Below are positions 63,985 through 64,000 of a DNA stretch of 64,000 nucleotides, piece by piece. Within the stretch, counting starts at the first letter, position 1, and every line of letters starts with the position of its first letter. Source of the stretch: Dokdonia donghaensis DSW-1 (lineage in GTDB: Bacteria; Bacteroidota; Bacteroidia; Flavobacteriales; Flavobacteriaceae); assembly GCF_001653755.1 (NCBI RefSeq), contig NZ_CP015125.1:1312501-1376500 (forward strand), read 5' to 3'. Below the pieces are notes generated by a model that made no database searches, was not told the DNA's origin, and saw nothing but the letters and a program-made list of their open reading frames with translations. Both the position numbers and the translations under genes were made by a program.

Positions 63985-64000
63985 TTACGCTTTCGCGAAA
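63985..64000. repeat. Palindrome copy 21, cut by the window end
   Basis: TTACG CTTTCGCGAAA runs to the last base. The right arm lies outside the window. Confidence 0.75.

Noticed and set aside
1572..63985. Intergenic palindrome copies as transcription terminators
   Set aside because: They can form a GCTTT/AAAGC stem with a CGCG loop, but no U-run follows them, and the same sequence lies inside 15 coding positions without ending the genes. Real terminators in the window (4205, 13920, 48647, 58990) look different.
1..64000. tRNA, rRNA, insertion sequence, prophage or CRISPR array
   Set aside because: I looked for cloverleaf-like sequence, transposase or integrase motifs and regularly spaced repeats and saw none. 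The palindrome spacing is irregular (about 0.6 to 7 kb), unlike a CRISPR array.

Overview
The window looks like chromosome of a marine Flavobacteriaceae bacterium. The grounds are Bacteroidota-type promoters (TTG, about 19 nt, TAnnTTTG), a SusC/SusD pair, type IX secretion/gliding genes (gldJ, porU, porV), an arginine pathway with an argF' transcarbamylase and proC inside the operon, and a moderately AT-rich base composition. A Dokdonia-like genus is my guess from memory and is not shown by the sequence. I see no tRNA, rRNA, insertion sequence, prophage or CRISPR array.

Layout. 1-1.5 kb: the tail of a DinB-like gene, a small membrane protein and murQ. 1.7-4.2 kb: zapB-like, zapA, a 6S-type RNA and rny. 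4.2-13.5 kb: a nine-gene arginine operon (acyltransferase, argG, argC, proC, argD, argF', argB, argE, argH) preceded by an arginine-rich leader peptide and attenuator-like hairpins. 13.5-19.4 kb: a DUF2188 gene, a lipoprotein, and leuACDB on the minus strand. 19.5-27.6 kb: mixed housekeeping genes (TPR-like protein, EamA transporter, RluA, panB, NTF2-like protein, outer-membrane protein, sdaA, GNAT, CPBP protease). 27.6-47.4 kb: a galactose/glycerol utilisation locus. 47.4-55.6 kb: murF and the gldJ/porU/porV cluster. 55.6-64 kb: cdd, pdhA, pdhC, M28 peptidase, SDR, SprT-like, manC and a DUF389 membrane protein.

The most interesting system is the 27.6-47.4 kb locus. One minus-strand series reads susC, susD, an FG-GAP/UnbV lipoprotein, a GH36-like alpha-galactosidase with no signal peptide, a glycerol kinase fused in frame to glycerol-3-phosphate dehydrogenase, a vSGLT-like sodium symporter and galE. 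A GntR-type regulator sits beside it, and galK-galT point the other way. Together they form a complete predicted route for importing an alpha-galactosyl-glycerol (floridoside/isofloridoside, or galactosylglycerol from galactolipids), splitting it in the cytoplasm and feeding both halves into central metabolism.

A second window-wide signal is the perfect palindrome GCTTTCGCGAAAGC. It occurs 20 times in full and once cut by the window end, about once per 3 kb, in both genes and intergenic DNA. Inside genes it is read only as A-F-A-K-A or L-S-R-K-x, never as R-F-R-E-S. Several degenerate copies are also present.
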